Part shown: piece after piece, positions 1 to 10,843 of the stretch
Position numbering within the stretch: the first letter of the stretch is position 1
How the letters are laid out: every line of letters starts with the position of its first letter
Assembly (NCBI GenBank): GCA_024500155.1
Contig: CM044877.1
Span: 80,584,501 to 80,648,500 of the forward strand
Length of the DNA: 64,000 nt
Direction of reading: 5' to 3'
Origin: Chenopodium formosanum
Taxonomy: Eukaryota; Streptophyta; Magnoliopsida; Caryophyllales; Amaranthaceae
Program-made: the position numbers and the translations under genes
Notes under the pieces: generated by a model
Databases searched by the model: none
Seen by the model: only the letters and a program-made list of their open reading frames with translations
What the model was told of the DNA's origin: nothing

Positions 1-1120
1 TGATTAAAATTAGATGATGACTTGGGTCTTTGAAGTGTAATCTTCTCAAATCTGGATTCAGAAACCACAAACAAAAAGTGAATATCTATCAACCTTAATG
101 AAAGCAACTAATGACCAACACATAAAACTCTAAAACTTAGCCGTCTACATTCAAACAAAGATACAACTGATACAATAACATATAACAAAACAGGGATATA
201 TCATGAACTGACACAAGTTATCGTTGAACTAACTGTTCATCCAAGATTTTGAAGCATTCAAATTCTTAAAAATTCATAAACTACTGTTTCCTTGTAATCA
301 ATTAATTGAGTCCAAGTCATGAAAAGTAACCAATTATTTCATTTCATCCTAAGCATAGCATAACACAAGCTATGATACCTTTTGGTGGTTGGATCTAATT
401 TATACATGATCGTAATTCACAATAATAATAAGTACTTTAGTTAGCTCATAATAAACACAAAAACCTCAATAGCTCAAAGACTGAGACCCGACTTCATCAT
501 CGCTGCTTGGTTGGTTTGGTCACCAAAATTTCGATTAAATGTCAAACCCACAAATCATCAACTTACATAAATGTAAACAGTAAAACCCACAATAATTCTC
601 CCAACAATTCATGAAATAATTGTCTAATAAATTGTTAAAATAAGCCAGCTTTCCCGACTTGACTAACTAAAACTTGCTCAATTAATACAATAATTAAGCA
701 ATAAAAACTGTTCCTTAAAAAGAAAAACACCAGTTTACCTAAAAACACCCATTTGTGGAGAGAGAAAGCGAGGTGAGAGAAATGATTAGCCAAATCAGCC
801 CATACATTTTTCTAATCAATTCAAGCAAAACAACACTACTAACAATCAAAATTAAAGCTGATAGAATTCGAATTAAAAAGAACCAGTAGATCAGAAGATA
901 CCTCTTTCTCGATGAGCTTACTGAATAATTTCTCAGTTTGAAGAACAAGTTCCAGAATCTTCAATATCGTGCTCGTGCCATGGCAATTTAGAATCTTCAA
1001 AGTCTGGTTTTAATCAATGTTCAGTGTGCAGGGGAAGGAGAAAGAGCTTAATCAGTGAAAAATACGATAATTCGCGAAAAAAACATGAATTAATTAGAAG
1101 AGAAGTTACCCCGTATTTAT
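1..1120. other. Gene-free AT-rich stretch
   Basis: I see no coding region I can support here. The sequence is AT-rich with short poly-A tracts. It lies 3' of the kinase pseudogene on the minus strand and could include remnants of that locus, but none is recognisable. Confidence 0.4.
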
Positions 1121-1245
1121 AATCAATTTAATTTAAAAAACAATTAAAAAAAATCCCAGAAGACAGTTTTTCAAAAAATCAGAACCTGCCAAGGACACCA
1201 TTAACTCAAGCTTGCGTCCAATGACTTGAAGATCTAGATTACCGA
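1121..1245. repeat. Direct repeat copy 1 (about 125 bp)
   Basis: This block recurs almost unchanged at 2881-3004 in the same orientation, differing by a few substitutions and small A-run length changes. Both copies contain the stretch CCAAGGACACCATTAACTCA. The two copies flank the shaggy-like kinase pseudogene, so they may record a local duplication at that locus. Confidence 0.8.
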
Positions 1246-1658
1246 ATATTAGCTTATCTTCTTGATTTCCTTCATAACTAAAGGTCTTGGAGGAGCGTGA
1301 AACTCGCTTGATGCTGCTGTTTAAAAGGTCCTAAAGAGCAGAAAATGTCACTTTACTTATCACTTCAGTTTCAATTCAAGTTCTCCATCTCCCCTGTTAA
1401 TCTGTTCATATATAAAGTTAAAATAATCGGAATTACAGTCAATAAAACAACAAAAATATCAAATTTCAGCAAATAAACAAAAACTCCATCATAAATCAGT
1501 TTTAAAAACAGAGGGATACCATTAGGACCAAGATAAGAGTGAGTAATGTCGCAAAGCTTTTCACAAGCTTCAATAGTTCGATATTCTTCCAGAAAGCTTA
1601 TCCGACCTAGAGAGATGACATTTGAGATTGATTAAACATTATAAAAAATGATTGAAAT

Positions 1659-2296
1659 TTATAAAATGATTAAACTCAGCTTTACATATATCAATGGATT
1701 TCTCTGATTGATCTTGTTGTAGTGTCTGATGACACGGTGAACAGTTTCAGGGACAAACTCAAGCACCAGAGTAAAATAGAGCTCATCCTTCCCAGTTGCG
1801 GAAAAGAAAAAATGCTTCAAAGAGGTAACATTTGGATGACCCAAAAGGCACATTGTTTGCAGCTCACTGTATCTCATCCTGAAGGACTTTCTTTATAGCC
1901 ACAATTTCACCCGATTCCAAGCACCTTGCTTAGACATCCCAACATTAGTAAATTAGTAATGTTATATAGGGTGGCTTCAAGTCTAAAATAATGTTGCTTA
2001 TTTGCTTTTGCAAACAAAAGATGAAAGCTTTAAATCAGTTATTGCCAAGTTTACCAGAAACACTACTCCAAAGGATCCTAGTCCGACAACACGTCCAGCC
2101 ATGTAACTCACTGTCTGAAAACACAAGGGCATAATTTACATAAGAGCACATATTTTACAACAGAATTACTACAATGTATATAAGGCAATCCCATATTACC
2201 TGCTTATCTTGTCCATTTTTACCACCAATGGTGGTGACAATTATATGACCACTCTCTGTACCATTACCATCAACAACAGCAGCTTCCATTTCCTAA
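1659..2296 (-). pseudogene. Shaggy-related/GSK3-like protein kinase, truncated pseudogene
   Basis: On the minus strand, fragments in order match the start of plant shaggy-related (GSK3-like) kinases: an N-terminal block ending in GHIIVTTIGGKNGQ, the glycine-rich loop segment (GRVVGLGSFGVVF), the ATP-binding lysine segment (ARCLESGEIVAIKKVLQD), and the block ELQTM to PLIYVKL. The first intron keeps good splice sites. The next acceptor does not restore the frame, and about 8 nt are missing after KKVLQD relative to the family (expected KRYKNREL), which brings in a stop. No downstream exons follow (YTYQI, HRD, DFG and the C-lobe are absent). Intact members act in brassinosteroid and developmental signalling; this copy cannot encode an active kinase. 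It is most likely a decayed partial duplicate. Confidence 0.75.
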
Positions 2297-2880
2297 AACG
2301 ACCGAGGCAAGCATTCCAATAAGTAAGCATCAAGCGACTGAAAAAAAAGAGAAGGATAGACAGGATCAATAAAAGATAATTACCTTCTCATCTCTAATTT
2401 ATGCGCATTTAAGTTTATTGAAAGTGCGTTAATTAAGAGGGGATATTTTATACGGAGTAATACAGGGAGTAATAAACACCAGAACTTTAGTGCATGTATG
2501 CAATGGGTGTTTGTTGCAATTTGACAAAGAATGATTAAACTGTCCCAGATCACAAAAACTAAACGAATCACTAATTTTTAACATCAAGAAAAGATACAAA
2601 CTTGAAACTTTGTATATTTTTTAAAAATTATTTTTTTCAGTTCATCTTCTGTAAGAATAAACAGAGATCTGCGCAAAATTATGTTGATTGCAAAACAATA
2701 ATTCATGTAAAATTCAGTAGGGTAACCCTATTGCAAAGCAATCATATGTTTAATTCAGTAGCACCCAGAACTCTGAATCTTAGCAATATATAATTAATCA
2801 AAACATAATCATATAGTAAGGTAGTAAACTGAGCTTATCATCAAAAGTTTGTCAAAATTACCGACTTATACTCAAGCCAT
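2297..2880. other. Spacer without a recognised gene
   Basis: AT-rich sequence upstream of the kinase pseudogene start. No domain or convincing reading frame was recognised. The stretch at 2861-2883 (ACCGACTTATACTC and following bases) recurs at 3001-3023 with one change, forming a partial tandem duplication around the repeat block. Confidence 0.4.
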
Positions 2881-3004
2881 AATCAATTTAATTTTAAAAA
2901 CAATTAAAAAAAATCCTAGAAGATAGTTTTTCAAAAATCAGAACCTGCCAAGGACACCATTAACTCAAGCTTGCGTCCAATGACTTGAAGATCCAGATTA
3001 CCGA
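2881..3004. repeat. Direct repeat copy 2, exon-like
   Basis: Near-identical to 1121-1245. On the minus strand this copy is preceded by a pyrimidine-rich acceptor-like site near 3040 and followed by CAG|GTTCTG, so it looks like an exon. The best reading (LDLQVIGRKLELMVSLAG) matches no family I recognise, and there is a stop just upstream of it. It could be a duplicated exon or UTR exon of the adjacent broken kinase locus. Confidence 0.5.
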
Positions 3005-3074
3005 CTTATACTCGAGCCATAATTCCAGAAACTTGATACCTGAAAAAAAAATCGACAAGAAATTAGGGGCTAAC

Positions 3075-4701
3075 TGATAAGTGTTTTATTTGTCCACTTA
3101 TCATGGTATTTTTAGCACAATTTTGTTGTCATTTTCCCCTCTTTATCCCCCTTTCCGACTCCTTTTTGTGTATGATTACAACTTTTGGCTTCCCCGTTCC
3201 TTTTTATGTGTGTGTTCGTTTTTGTAGATGCAAGGAGAAATTGGTCACATAGCATGAACATGAAGAACTATATTGGAAGCAAAGCACAAGAGGAGAGGGC
3301 GTGCAGCCTGTTAGGAGCGGGCGCTCCTGCCTGAACTGCCACATTCTGCCTCCCCTGCACTTTTAGGAGCGGGCGTGCACCTATATAGGAGCGGGCGCTC
3401 CTCCCTGTTTTCCTACAAACTGCCTCAAATTGCTGCAGGAGGAGAGGGCGCGCAAGATCCAGGAGAGGGCGCTCCAGCCTGAGGAGCGGGCGCTCCTCTA
3501 TCCAGGAGAGGGCGCTCCTACATGCAGACCCGACTTTTTGGGTGGATTTTACAATGTTATTTCGGGGTGTATAAATACGACCCTTGGCTTCAGTTTTCTG
3601 CATCTTCTTCCTTGGAGAAGATCATCTTCTTCCCCTTTAGTTTTCTTAGGCTCTTAGTTCTTCTCAACCCTCATTAATTAGCTTAGATCTTCTCAAACTC
3701 AATCATTGTAGTAGATTAATTGAAGATTGTTCTCTTGAATTCAACAATTTCTCAACTTTGAAGCATTTTAAGTAATCTCTTTCCTCTATCTCTTACTCTT
3801 TAATTTCAGTTTTTATTTACTTTTAATTGTTAATTTCTCTCTTGATCTTGCTTAATTGTTGTTGCATGTCCAATCTACCTTATTCCTACTAGTCCTCTTA
3901 ACTTATTAACTTAATGCTTGGATTAGAACTTGTTGTTTTGATGTCCCTCACCATGTTTAGTGAGTAGTTAATTAGCTAGGGGTTGGGTGAAGACCCAACC
4001 AATCCATGGGTTGATTGATGTTTGTGCTTGCATGTTCATTTTGGATTGATGATTGATTGTTAAAGAGATGGTTAATTGCATGTGTAATTGGATGGCCACT
4101 TATTGCTCATGTATTCACTTCTATGCTTGCATTGAGAGATGAAGTCTAGTTGTGAGCCTTTTCTTATTATGGTTATGCTAATCTCCTCTTGATTATGGTT
4201 CCTTGTTTGAATGATGTAGTAGTCTTAGTTGCAACAATTAGGTGAGAAATCTCAATTGCTTGTGCTTTAATGCTTTCTTGGACCGATCGAAAGACAAACC
4301 CGAGTTAGTAGTCTACTTCTCATTGTTAAGACTTGGTTGGCCTATCTTGTTAGTTGAGTTTGGCTTAGGAATGCTTAGTGTTGTGGCTTCGAAAGAAGGT
4401 AACATTGAGTGCCCCCTCTATCACCCAATTTGTGTTCGTGCTTGCCTATTGATTTGATCCGTTGGTTTGGTTGGAGTCGATCCCTATTCCCCCCTAGTGT
4501 TTGTCTCCATAGTAGTTATCTAATCAAAACCCCCAATTTGTGACCGAACTAGATTGCAACCGTTTCATACTCTCGGTGTACTTACCCATTCCCTGTGGAT
4601 ACGATCCTCTACTTACCCTAGACTTGTCTTAGGTTGGTTTAGGTAGAAATATTGTTTGGTTTTAGGGTGATCGTCCAACGACCGATTATTTCCCTCTACC
4701 A
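3075..4701. mobile_element. Solo LTR of an LTR retrotransposon (1.63 kb)
   Basis: The element begins TGATAAGTG and ends CTCTACCA, so it has TG...CA ends, and it is flanked by the perfect 5-bp duplication CTAAC (3070-3074 and 4702-4706). It contains a CCTGTGGATACGATCC stretch typical of the 3' part of plant LTRs. No gag/pol reading frame and no second LTR were seen, so it is best explained as a solo LTR left by LTR-LTR recombination. A GC-rich cluster of short palindromes lies at 3290-3520. The superfamily is not decided; the long LTR favours Ty3/gypsy. Confidence 0.7.
3290..3520. repeat. Cluster of GC-rich 16-bp palindromic motifs
   Basis: About eight copies of a motif close to AGGAGCGGGCGCTCCT occur within 230 bp inside the solo LTR, some with GGAGAGGG in place of GGAGCGGG. 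The fullest copies are nearly perfect palindromes. The cluster stands out sharply from its AT-rich surroundings. The long reading frames it creates on both strands are a by-product of high GC content. Confidence 0.75.
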
Positions 4702-4706
4702 CTAAC

Positions 4707-5335
4707 CCTATAAACGCCCAAAATTAATCCAAAATAAAACCCATAAATTCCTTTTAAAACGATCAACAATCATATTCTATATAATTAATTCTTATTAATT
4801 TATTAATAGATCAATTCATCATAATTCTTAGCTAGTTTATAACCAATATCATCCAACAATTCAGCTCTATAAACAAAATTAACAATAAAAAAAAATTATA
4901 AATTAAAATAAATTACCATTTAATAACTTTTTTAGTAAAATGGAGGTATGAGAGAGGAGAGATGAATGGAGAGAGAAAGTACCACCGCGTCATATGAATG
5001 GTGGAACAAGAAGCCAGGAAATAGGGAAAAGCAATAAAGCACCAATTGCATTAGTAAAAAAAAAAGGAAAAACAAAATCAAAAGTAGAAGTTTAAAAAAA
5101 AAAAAAAAAAAGGCAAGGGTAAGGATGCCAAATCACTGTTCATAAGGATTTTGAGCAAAAAAAAAAAAAAGGCATGAATTAAGGGCATAATCGGTACTTT
5201 ACTGTTCATAAGTAAAAGTAAAAAAAATGCAACCATAAACCTTGGATTTGACTTTTAAGGGTTATGGATTATATTGTCAATCATTAAATTTGTGATGTAA
5301 GGTTAAACCGAAAGAGATACCGGTTATGACTAGCT
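4707..5335. other. Spacer with poly-A tracts
   Basis: AT-rich region with several A-runs of 10-20 nt. No gene recognised. Part of it may be the body of the Helitron whose putative 3' terminus lies at 5369, but I could not place a 5' terminus. Confidence 0.35.
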
Positions 5336-5369
5336 ATGGCACGCGCATTGCGCGCGTTAGCTACCCTAG
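5336..5369 (+). mobile_element. Putative Helitron 3' terminus
   Basis: A GC hairpin (CGCGC-ATT-GCGCG core at about 5342-5356) is followed about 10 nt later by CTAG and then T (CTAG at 5366-5369). This is the classic Helitron 3' end: a short hairpin, then CTRR, inserted before T. The 5' end was not located, so this may be a truncated copy. Confidence 0.4.
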
Positions 5370-5573
5370 TATTTGGGAAAAGAAAGTGTAAATTTAAACT
5401 AATACTCCATATTTCGTACTTTTTAAAACAGGTATACTCTAAACCCTTAAATGGTCTGCGCTATGGCCGCTATCCCATAATTGGACAATCATATAAAGAC
5501 TCAACCCATTTATTTATTATTATTAGACGAATATATCCCTTTTATAACTGTGAGGGCCCTGACGGGTCATAAC

Positions 5574-6024
5574 TAGAGGTGTCAAAAGCACACCCGACCC
5601 AAATCGATCCGAAAAATATCCGATTCAGATTTGGACTCGCGTGGACATAGCAATTTAGTACTCCATCCGTTTTTAAATACTTGCTCCATTTCTCCATGCG
5701 CGGAGTTTTAGGAGAAATTGGATAAAGTAATAAAATATGGAGGTAGTGGGGTTGCTAGAAGAATAAAAAATTGTAAAAGCAAAAGTAGTGGAGGAGAGAG
5801 AATATGATATTAATAAAATATAATATTTGTTGGGTCCACTAGGTGAGAGAAATAAATTAAATATTGTAAAAGCTTACTAAATGAGGAAATTGAGCAAATA
5901 TTTAAAAACGGTCGAAAAAGGAAAGTGGAGCAAGTATTTAAAAACGGAGGGAGTATGACTTAAGTTTAAAAATTTAAACAACTCGACCCGACCATATCAG
6001 ACCCGATCCGAATTGACACCCATA
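5574..6024. mobile_element. Non-autonomous hAT-like element (GACCCGA family)
   Basis: Termini are TAGAGGTGTCAA and TTGACACCCATA (inverted, imperfect). They are flanked by GTCATAAC (5566-5573) and GTCATAAG (6025-6032), 7 of 8 bases matching, as expected of an 8-bp hAT target duplication. Subterminal sequence is rich in CCCGACC/GACCCGA words, as in the giant element at 38895-49903, so the two look like relatives. A Stowaway MITE is nested inside. Confidence 0.6.
5661..5953. mobile_element. Stowaway-type MITE (about 293 bp)
   Basis: Starts CTCCATCCGTTTTTAAATAC and ends with its inverse (GTATTTAAAAACGGAGGGAG). The terminal inverted repeats run 28 bp with one mismatch, and the element is flanked by TA dinucleotides (5659-5660, 5954-5955). 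TA target and CTCCCTCCGT ends identify Stowaway (Tc1/mariner) MITEs. It is nested in the hAT-like element at 5574-6024 and is therefore the younger insertion. Confidence 0.85.
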
Positions 6025-6682
6025 GTCATAAGGGTTCCGTAGTATTGCTCTGTCTCAGATTAGTGAGATATCCATTGAAGCGAAGTTGGCGTTCTCCATT
6101 GAAAGAAGTTGGCGTATCCCCCATTGAAGCAGCTTCTGAGGTAAGTTGTTTGTATTTGTTATCATCATATCAAATATCTCTAAAATTATGAGATCGATAA
6201 TTGAATCAAATATCCCTATGGCCTATAATTATGAATAAAATTTGGTTGCTAATGAATAAAACTATGAATTCAGAGCTCTTTCCCTCCTGCCCTGCCTCAG
6301 GGACGGGCCTGCTTGAAATTCATATTCAAATTCATGGTCATGTTGTTATATACATATGTATATATTAATCGTATAATGCATTAATTAATCATTAGAATTA
6401 TTATGAATCAATCAATCGTAGGATGTTGGCGATATTAGATTAATAATCGATTCCATTCATGTTGCTGGCTTGGCTTGGCTGTTATATGAATTCAATTTCC
6501 ATGATCAATTTCAATTCAAATTCGTGTTGTGCCCAGAAATTGATGGTCTCTTTGTGTTATTTATTAATTAATAATTAGAATAAAGCTTGATAAAAGATAC
6601 TATCTTTTGTTGTTTTCAAGGATTGAGTTCAATATTTCTGGAATTCACTGCCCTAAACCCTAGTATAAATTCGGATTCGGAT

Positions 6683-8374
6683 ATGGATATGCCGTTAAAT
6701 CCGTGTACTACTAGTATCTTACATGACAATACTGATAGTAAAAGGCTACTACGAGTAGTTGATAGGTTGAGCAATATACCTGATGAAGTGTTGATTCAGA
6801 TAATGTCTTTGCTTCCGACTAAGGATGTTGCTGCTACTTGTGTCTTGTCTAAGAAACTGATGCGCTTCTTGTGTTTGATCACCACCCTCGACATAGACGA
6901 TTCACCTATATCTCACTGTGTGCATTTTCCCAATAAAATTCACAAGTTCCCCTCTTTTGTGACCTTTGTCAATAATGTTCTCCAAGCACACCGATCTCAA
7001 TATCTCACCAGGTTTAGGCTTGGAGTGGGTTCAGACATGGTCCGCAGATATATTTATAGGTGTACGAAGCATTGTTTACCTGATGTAAAACCCGTGCTCA
7101 TTTGTTCGTGGATCTCTCTCCCCTTAACCTGTTGTGGCCTTAAGGAGCTCGACCTTTGCATTCACGTGAGAGAACCAGATGATGGTCATCCGTTGCCCCC
7201 AGAGATATTCACTTGTCAAACATTGGAGGTGTTGAAGCTTGATGTCAATCTCCCTGTTGATCGAGTTTCCACCACTTTTCATCTTCCACTATTGAAACTG
7301 CTCCACCTCCGCGTGTCTCATATATATGGGGATGGTAGCTTTGTGTCAAGCCTGGTTTCTTCTTGCCCCTTACTTGAAGACCTCATGGTGGAAGCATTGC
7401 TGGACCATGTCCAATCTATTATTATCTCTTCACCTTCTCTTCGGATTTTTTTGTTAAAAATATATACTGTTGAGTGTGATAACACTGACTTTTTGTGTCT
7501 TGATACTCCTAATTTGGAGTATCTTCATTACAATTCTAATTTAGCAGTACAGCAATCTATTACAAACATGGATCGTTTGATTCAAGCAAGCATTAATATT
7601 GGTGACTTGATAAGGAGTGCACATTCATATCAGGATTGCCGTCAACAAATACTAGGCATCATGAGGTGCTTGACCAATGTTGACAATTTGAAATTGCTCG
7701 GGTCGTGCTTAAAGGTTGGTTGGTGTCAATTTCTTATTCTATTGGTAAATAAACTAATTGACTGCTTAATTAGCTTGTTAATATAAAATATTTGGCTGCA
7801 GCCTTTCAACGTTGATGGGTTGAAGGATCAACTGCCCATGTTTCGCAATCTGAAATATTTAGAGTTGGGTAATAGAGGATACAACTGTTGGGAAAGGGTG
7901 CTGGAAGCATTTCTTATCTGTTCCCCTGTCTTCTCCAACGCTTGTTTTTCCAGAGGTGATTCTGTGCTTTTTACTCTGATCTATTAATTCCTACTCTTAT
8001 GTGATCTGATGTACTTAGGCAATGGTGTAACAATATTATCATTACTGTCACGTACTTTGCAGTTACTTATAGAACGTGCTGCAGAGCAGAGGGTGCATTT
8101 GGAACAACAGTTTTGCAAGAGAGGTCTAGCAATCGTTCCTCCGTGCTGCAAGTTTCATCTCAGAAGAATCGTGATTAAGAATTGCTATGGGAATGAACGA
8201 GAAATTGGTTTGATCCAGTTTCTGCTGAAACATGCATTAGTTTTGGAGGAATTGGTCATATCTCAATTCGAGGGCCTTTATCCACATTTTCCAATTGTAG
8301 ATAAGGTGGAACTCCAAAGGACATTACAGAATTTACCAACGGCCTCACTCACCTGCTCAATTCAAGTATTGTGA
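6683..8374 (+). pseudogene. F-box/FBD/LRR protein gene with a frameshift
   Basis: Exons read 6683-7714, 7802-7955 and 8063-8374. A probable 5'-UTR intron runs 6141-6620 (GAG|GTAAGT to TTTCAAG|GATTG), so I place the start at 6683 or 6689 rather than at 6587, which lies in that intron. Exon 1 has an F-box (RLSNIPDEVLIQIMSLLPTK, about residues 30-50) followed by leucine-rich segments. Exon 3 encodes an FBD-type block (CCKFHLRRIVIKNC to LVLEELVIS). Such proteins are substrate adaptors of SCF ubiquitin ligases. Exon 2 is 154 nt and carries about one extra base between CSP and the conserved TLVFPE. After this base the frame agrees with the exon 2/3 junction and exon 3, but not with exon 1. The coding sequence is therefore broken in this assembly; a base-call error is the alternative. 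Confidence 0.7.
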
Positions 8375-8377
8375 TCT

Positions 8378-8550
8378 GATCATTCATTCCGATATAAAAC
8401 CAAGCAGCTAGCATATTCTCCTTAACGATGACATGGTTGCTCATGTTGGGGACTTTGGCTTAGCAAGGTTTCATTTTCATGTACCACAAAATAATAGTAG
8501 CTCAATTGCAGGTAGTTATAGGAACAATTGGGTATGCAGATCGAAGATGC
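8378..8550 (+). pseudogene. Fragment of an LRR receptor-like kinase
   Basis: Directly after the F-box gene, broken reading frames give IIHSDIKPS, then DDMVAHVGDFGLARF, then IGTIGYA. These match the catalytic loop (normally HCDIKPSNILL), the DFG activation segment and the following GTIGYA motif of the Xa21/EFR-like receptor-kinase class. At least two frameshifts and a stop separate the pieces, and the rest of the kinase is missing. It is a relic of a fragmentary insertion or a lost neighbour. Confidence 0.75.
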
Positions 8551-9857
8551 AATCGGAGAGTTGATAGTAACAAACTAACAACTAACAAGGGATGTTCTCC
8601 TTAACGAACTACATATAATCCGTGCTATTCACTATTAACCAAAACAAGCTAAAATGATAGTAGCTGCTAACATCTATCTACTTTACATGAATGAGAGCTT
8701 TATCCTCTTATTAACCAAAACGAGCTAAAATGATAGTAGTACAATTATAAAAACCAATTTTTTAGGGCTTTAACCGCCCGCTTATATATTTGATTGATTC
8801 GATTATTTGACATATTCACATGGTATTAGAGTTAGTGATTTAATGAGACGAGGTTTAACTCTAATTATTAGTTAGTTAGAATCGATCTTTTAGTTAATTA
8901 GGAAATTGAGATTTGAATTAATTTACGCATGCTGGTAAAATACAATTATATTGATCTTATTCTATATGTTTGCTACATAGAAACAAGGACCATATAAACA
9001 TGCATAATTAGAATATCTAGATATGTATGAGTAAATTGGGCTCTATATCTACTTGAACAATATATAGGTTAGTTTTGGCTAGGTTGAATGTATTGAGTTT
9101 GATATAATATAATATTGTGTTTTATGTTTTATTATGTGCGTGTATCCACGAGTTTAAATGCTATTTTTTTTAAAAAAAATGTATAGACTAATATAAGCAA
9201 AACTTTTGACTATTCTAGTTGAGTAGTCGACTAATTGCACAAGAGGTTTGAGATTTCAGAATTATATGGTGCAGAAATTTTCAATTTCTATTGGTAAAAA
9301 GAATGATCGATGCTTATATTAGTTTTGTCTTTTGGGATAAAATTGATGGAATTGCAAACATATTCTTGTACAAAGTCTACCATTGTGCGGTCCGAATTCG
9401 TATATTCTACCGGCCACACTCCTTCAACCCGTGTTTTTGTGACCTTGTCACTTTCTTTCAACTTTTTTTTTAAAGCTGAACTTTGAATTAATGCATGAAT
9501 GAAAGTACATTGAAATATTTATTATCTGCATTATACTACATATATTTTATCTATTTATATCCTAGATTTGTAGGTATATATGTATACCAGAATTATAATA
9601 GAAGATGATTATATATAAATTTCGTTAAACGTTACTCATTGAATTGGAAAATACATCAGGTCTATAAAGAAACAAACAAAGCAGCATTTTTTTTTGAAAC
9701 CAAAACAAAGCAGCATATTGGATAACAAATATAGGACATCTTGTAAATTAATATTTGTAATAGTATGTAACTCCTCTCAGTCCTTTATAACGATAAATTA
9801 CTAAATTAGGTGTATCCCTCAAGAGAAGGGTCTCCTAATAGTATTCTTTTGCTTATC
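8551..9857. other. Intergenic AT-rich stretch
   Basis: No gene recognised. The sequence AACCAAAACGAGCTAAAATG recurs with small changes near 8640 and 8713, a minor local repeat. The rest is AT-rich with no clear element ends. Confidence 0.4.
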
Positions 9858-9961
9858 TTTTTTTTTAGAGAGCCACAAAGGGCACGCAGGGGTGAGAATC
9901 GGTCTCAAGATCTTTTGAAATTGGGAGGAAATTTCTGACCACTTGAACTATTCCTCACTCT
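9858..9961 (-). mobile_element. tRNA-derived SINE (probable)
   Basis: Read on the minus strand, a box-A-like segment (GTTCAAGTGGTCAGA) is followed by a box-B-like segment (GAGACCGATTCTCACC) about 40 nt later, then a GC-richer body and a poly-A tail (seen as T-run 9858-9866 on the plus strand). This arrangement is typical of plant tRNA-derived SINEs. No convincing target duplication was found. Confidence 0.45.
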
Positions 9962-10843
9962 CATGTTGAACAAATCATGGTAATGATCATGATACACGAT
10001 ATTTCTTGTGTGGGAGAAATATACGATTTTCTTTAATTTCAAGTCTTTAGATTAAATTTAATTGAGTTTGGAGGTTCATTTAATTAATACTCAAATCATA
10101 ATACTGCATAACATAGCTGAACTTCACTTTTAATCAAGCAAAGTATGAATTGTTAATGATTACAATTTAATGTGGCTACTAGCTCCCACTATGAGCCTAG
10201 GGCTTTATGTCGATGGTCGAACTCTGATCTAATTTTGAGTTTAAATAATAACGATTTAATCATCTCTATCCTCTCGTAGCATCAACTTTATATCATTTTG
10301 AATTCATTCTCGTAGTAAAGTACTCGGATATTAGGAGAGTGAATGGATTGGATATTAGAAGCTCATGTCAATTTTGTGACGGCTAGTCCGATTTTGTATT
10401 TTCCTTGAACACGTTTTTGAATACTCTTACCAAAAATTGCGGTTTTAAAAAACTTAAAATTTCTTTTTTATTTTTATGTGAGAGGACAAGAACAGCAGTG
10501 ACGACTGTAATTCAGCTGGTGAGTCAACAACTCTTCCATAAAACAAAAAAAACGTTCGTTCTTTTCAACTCCCATCTCAAAAGTTTTAATTTTTCTGAAT
10601 TTTTTTTTTTGAAATTTTTGAATGATCAAATCATCAAAAATCTCATATTTTCTGGGTTTCAATTACCCAGATTTCATTCTTCTTCTTTTCATCCCAATTT
10701 CAGTTAATTTGAACTGAAATTTACTTGAAAAAAAAAAAAAAATCAAAAAAACCCCAAGTCAATCAATTGCAAAATCATCATCATAATCAGTATTGTAATA
10801 ATTATTTCTTGATCTGTTGTTTTTTGCAGAATCTTGAATAATA
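9962..10843 (+). promoter_or_regulatory. Upstream region and 5' leader of the CDPK gene
   Basis: Contains no gene of its own. A likely 5'-UTR intron runs 10519-10829: CAGCTG|GTGAGT fits a donor and TTTTTTGCAG|AATCTTG an acceptor 14 nt before the start codon. T-rich and A-rich runs fill the proposed intron. I could not fix a TATA box with confidence. Confidence 0.4.

Noticed and set aside
1501..1620. Exon-like minus-strand segment reading FLEEYRTIEACEKLCDITH
   Set aside because: It is open for about 35 codons and has a possible acceptor, but I could not match it to a family and it does not continue the kinase; left unannotated.
3268..3657. Reading frames of 111 aa (-) and 75 aa (+) in the GC-rich patch
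   Set aside because: They are translations of the palindromic repeat cluster inside a solo LTR; no known domain.
10405..10707. 100-aa frame before the CDPK gene
   Set aside because: It is T/A-rich, lies across a probable 5'-UTR intron, and has no domain.
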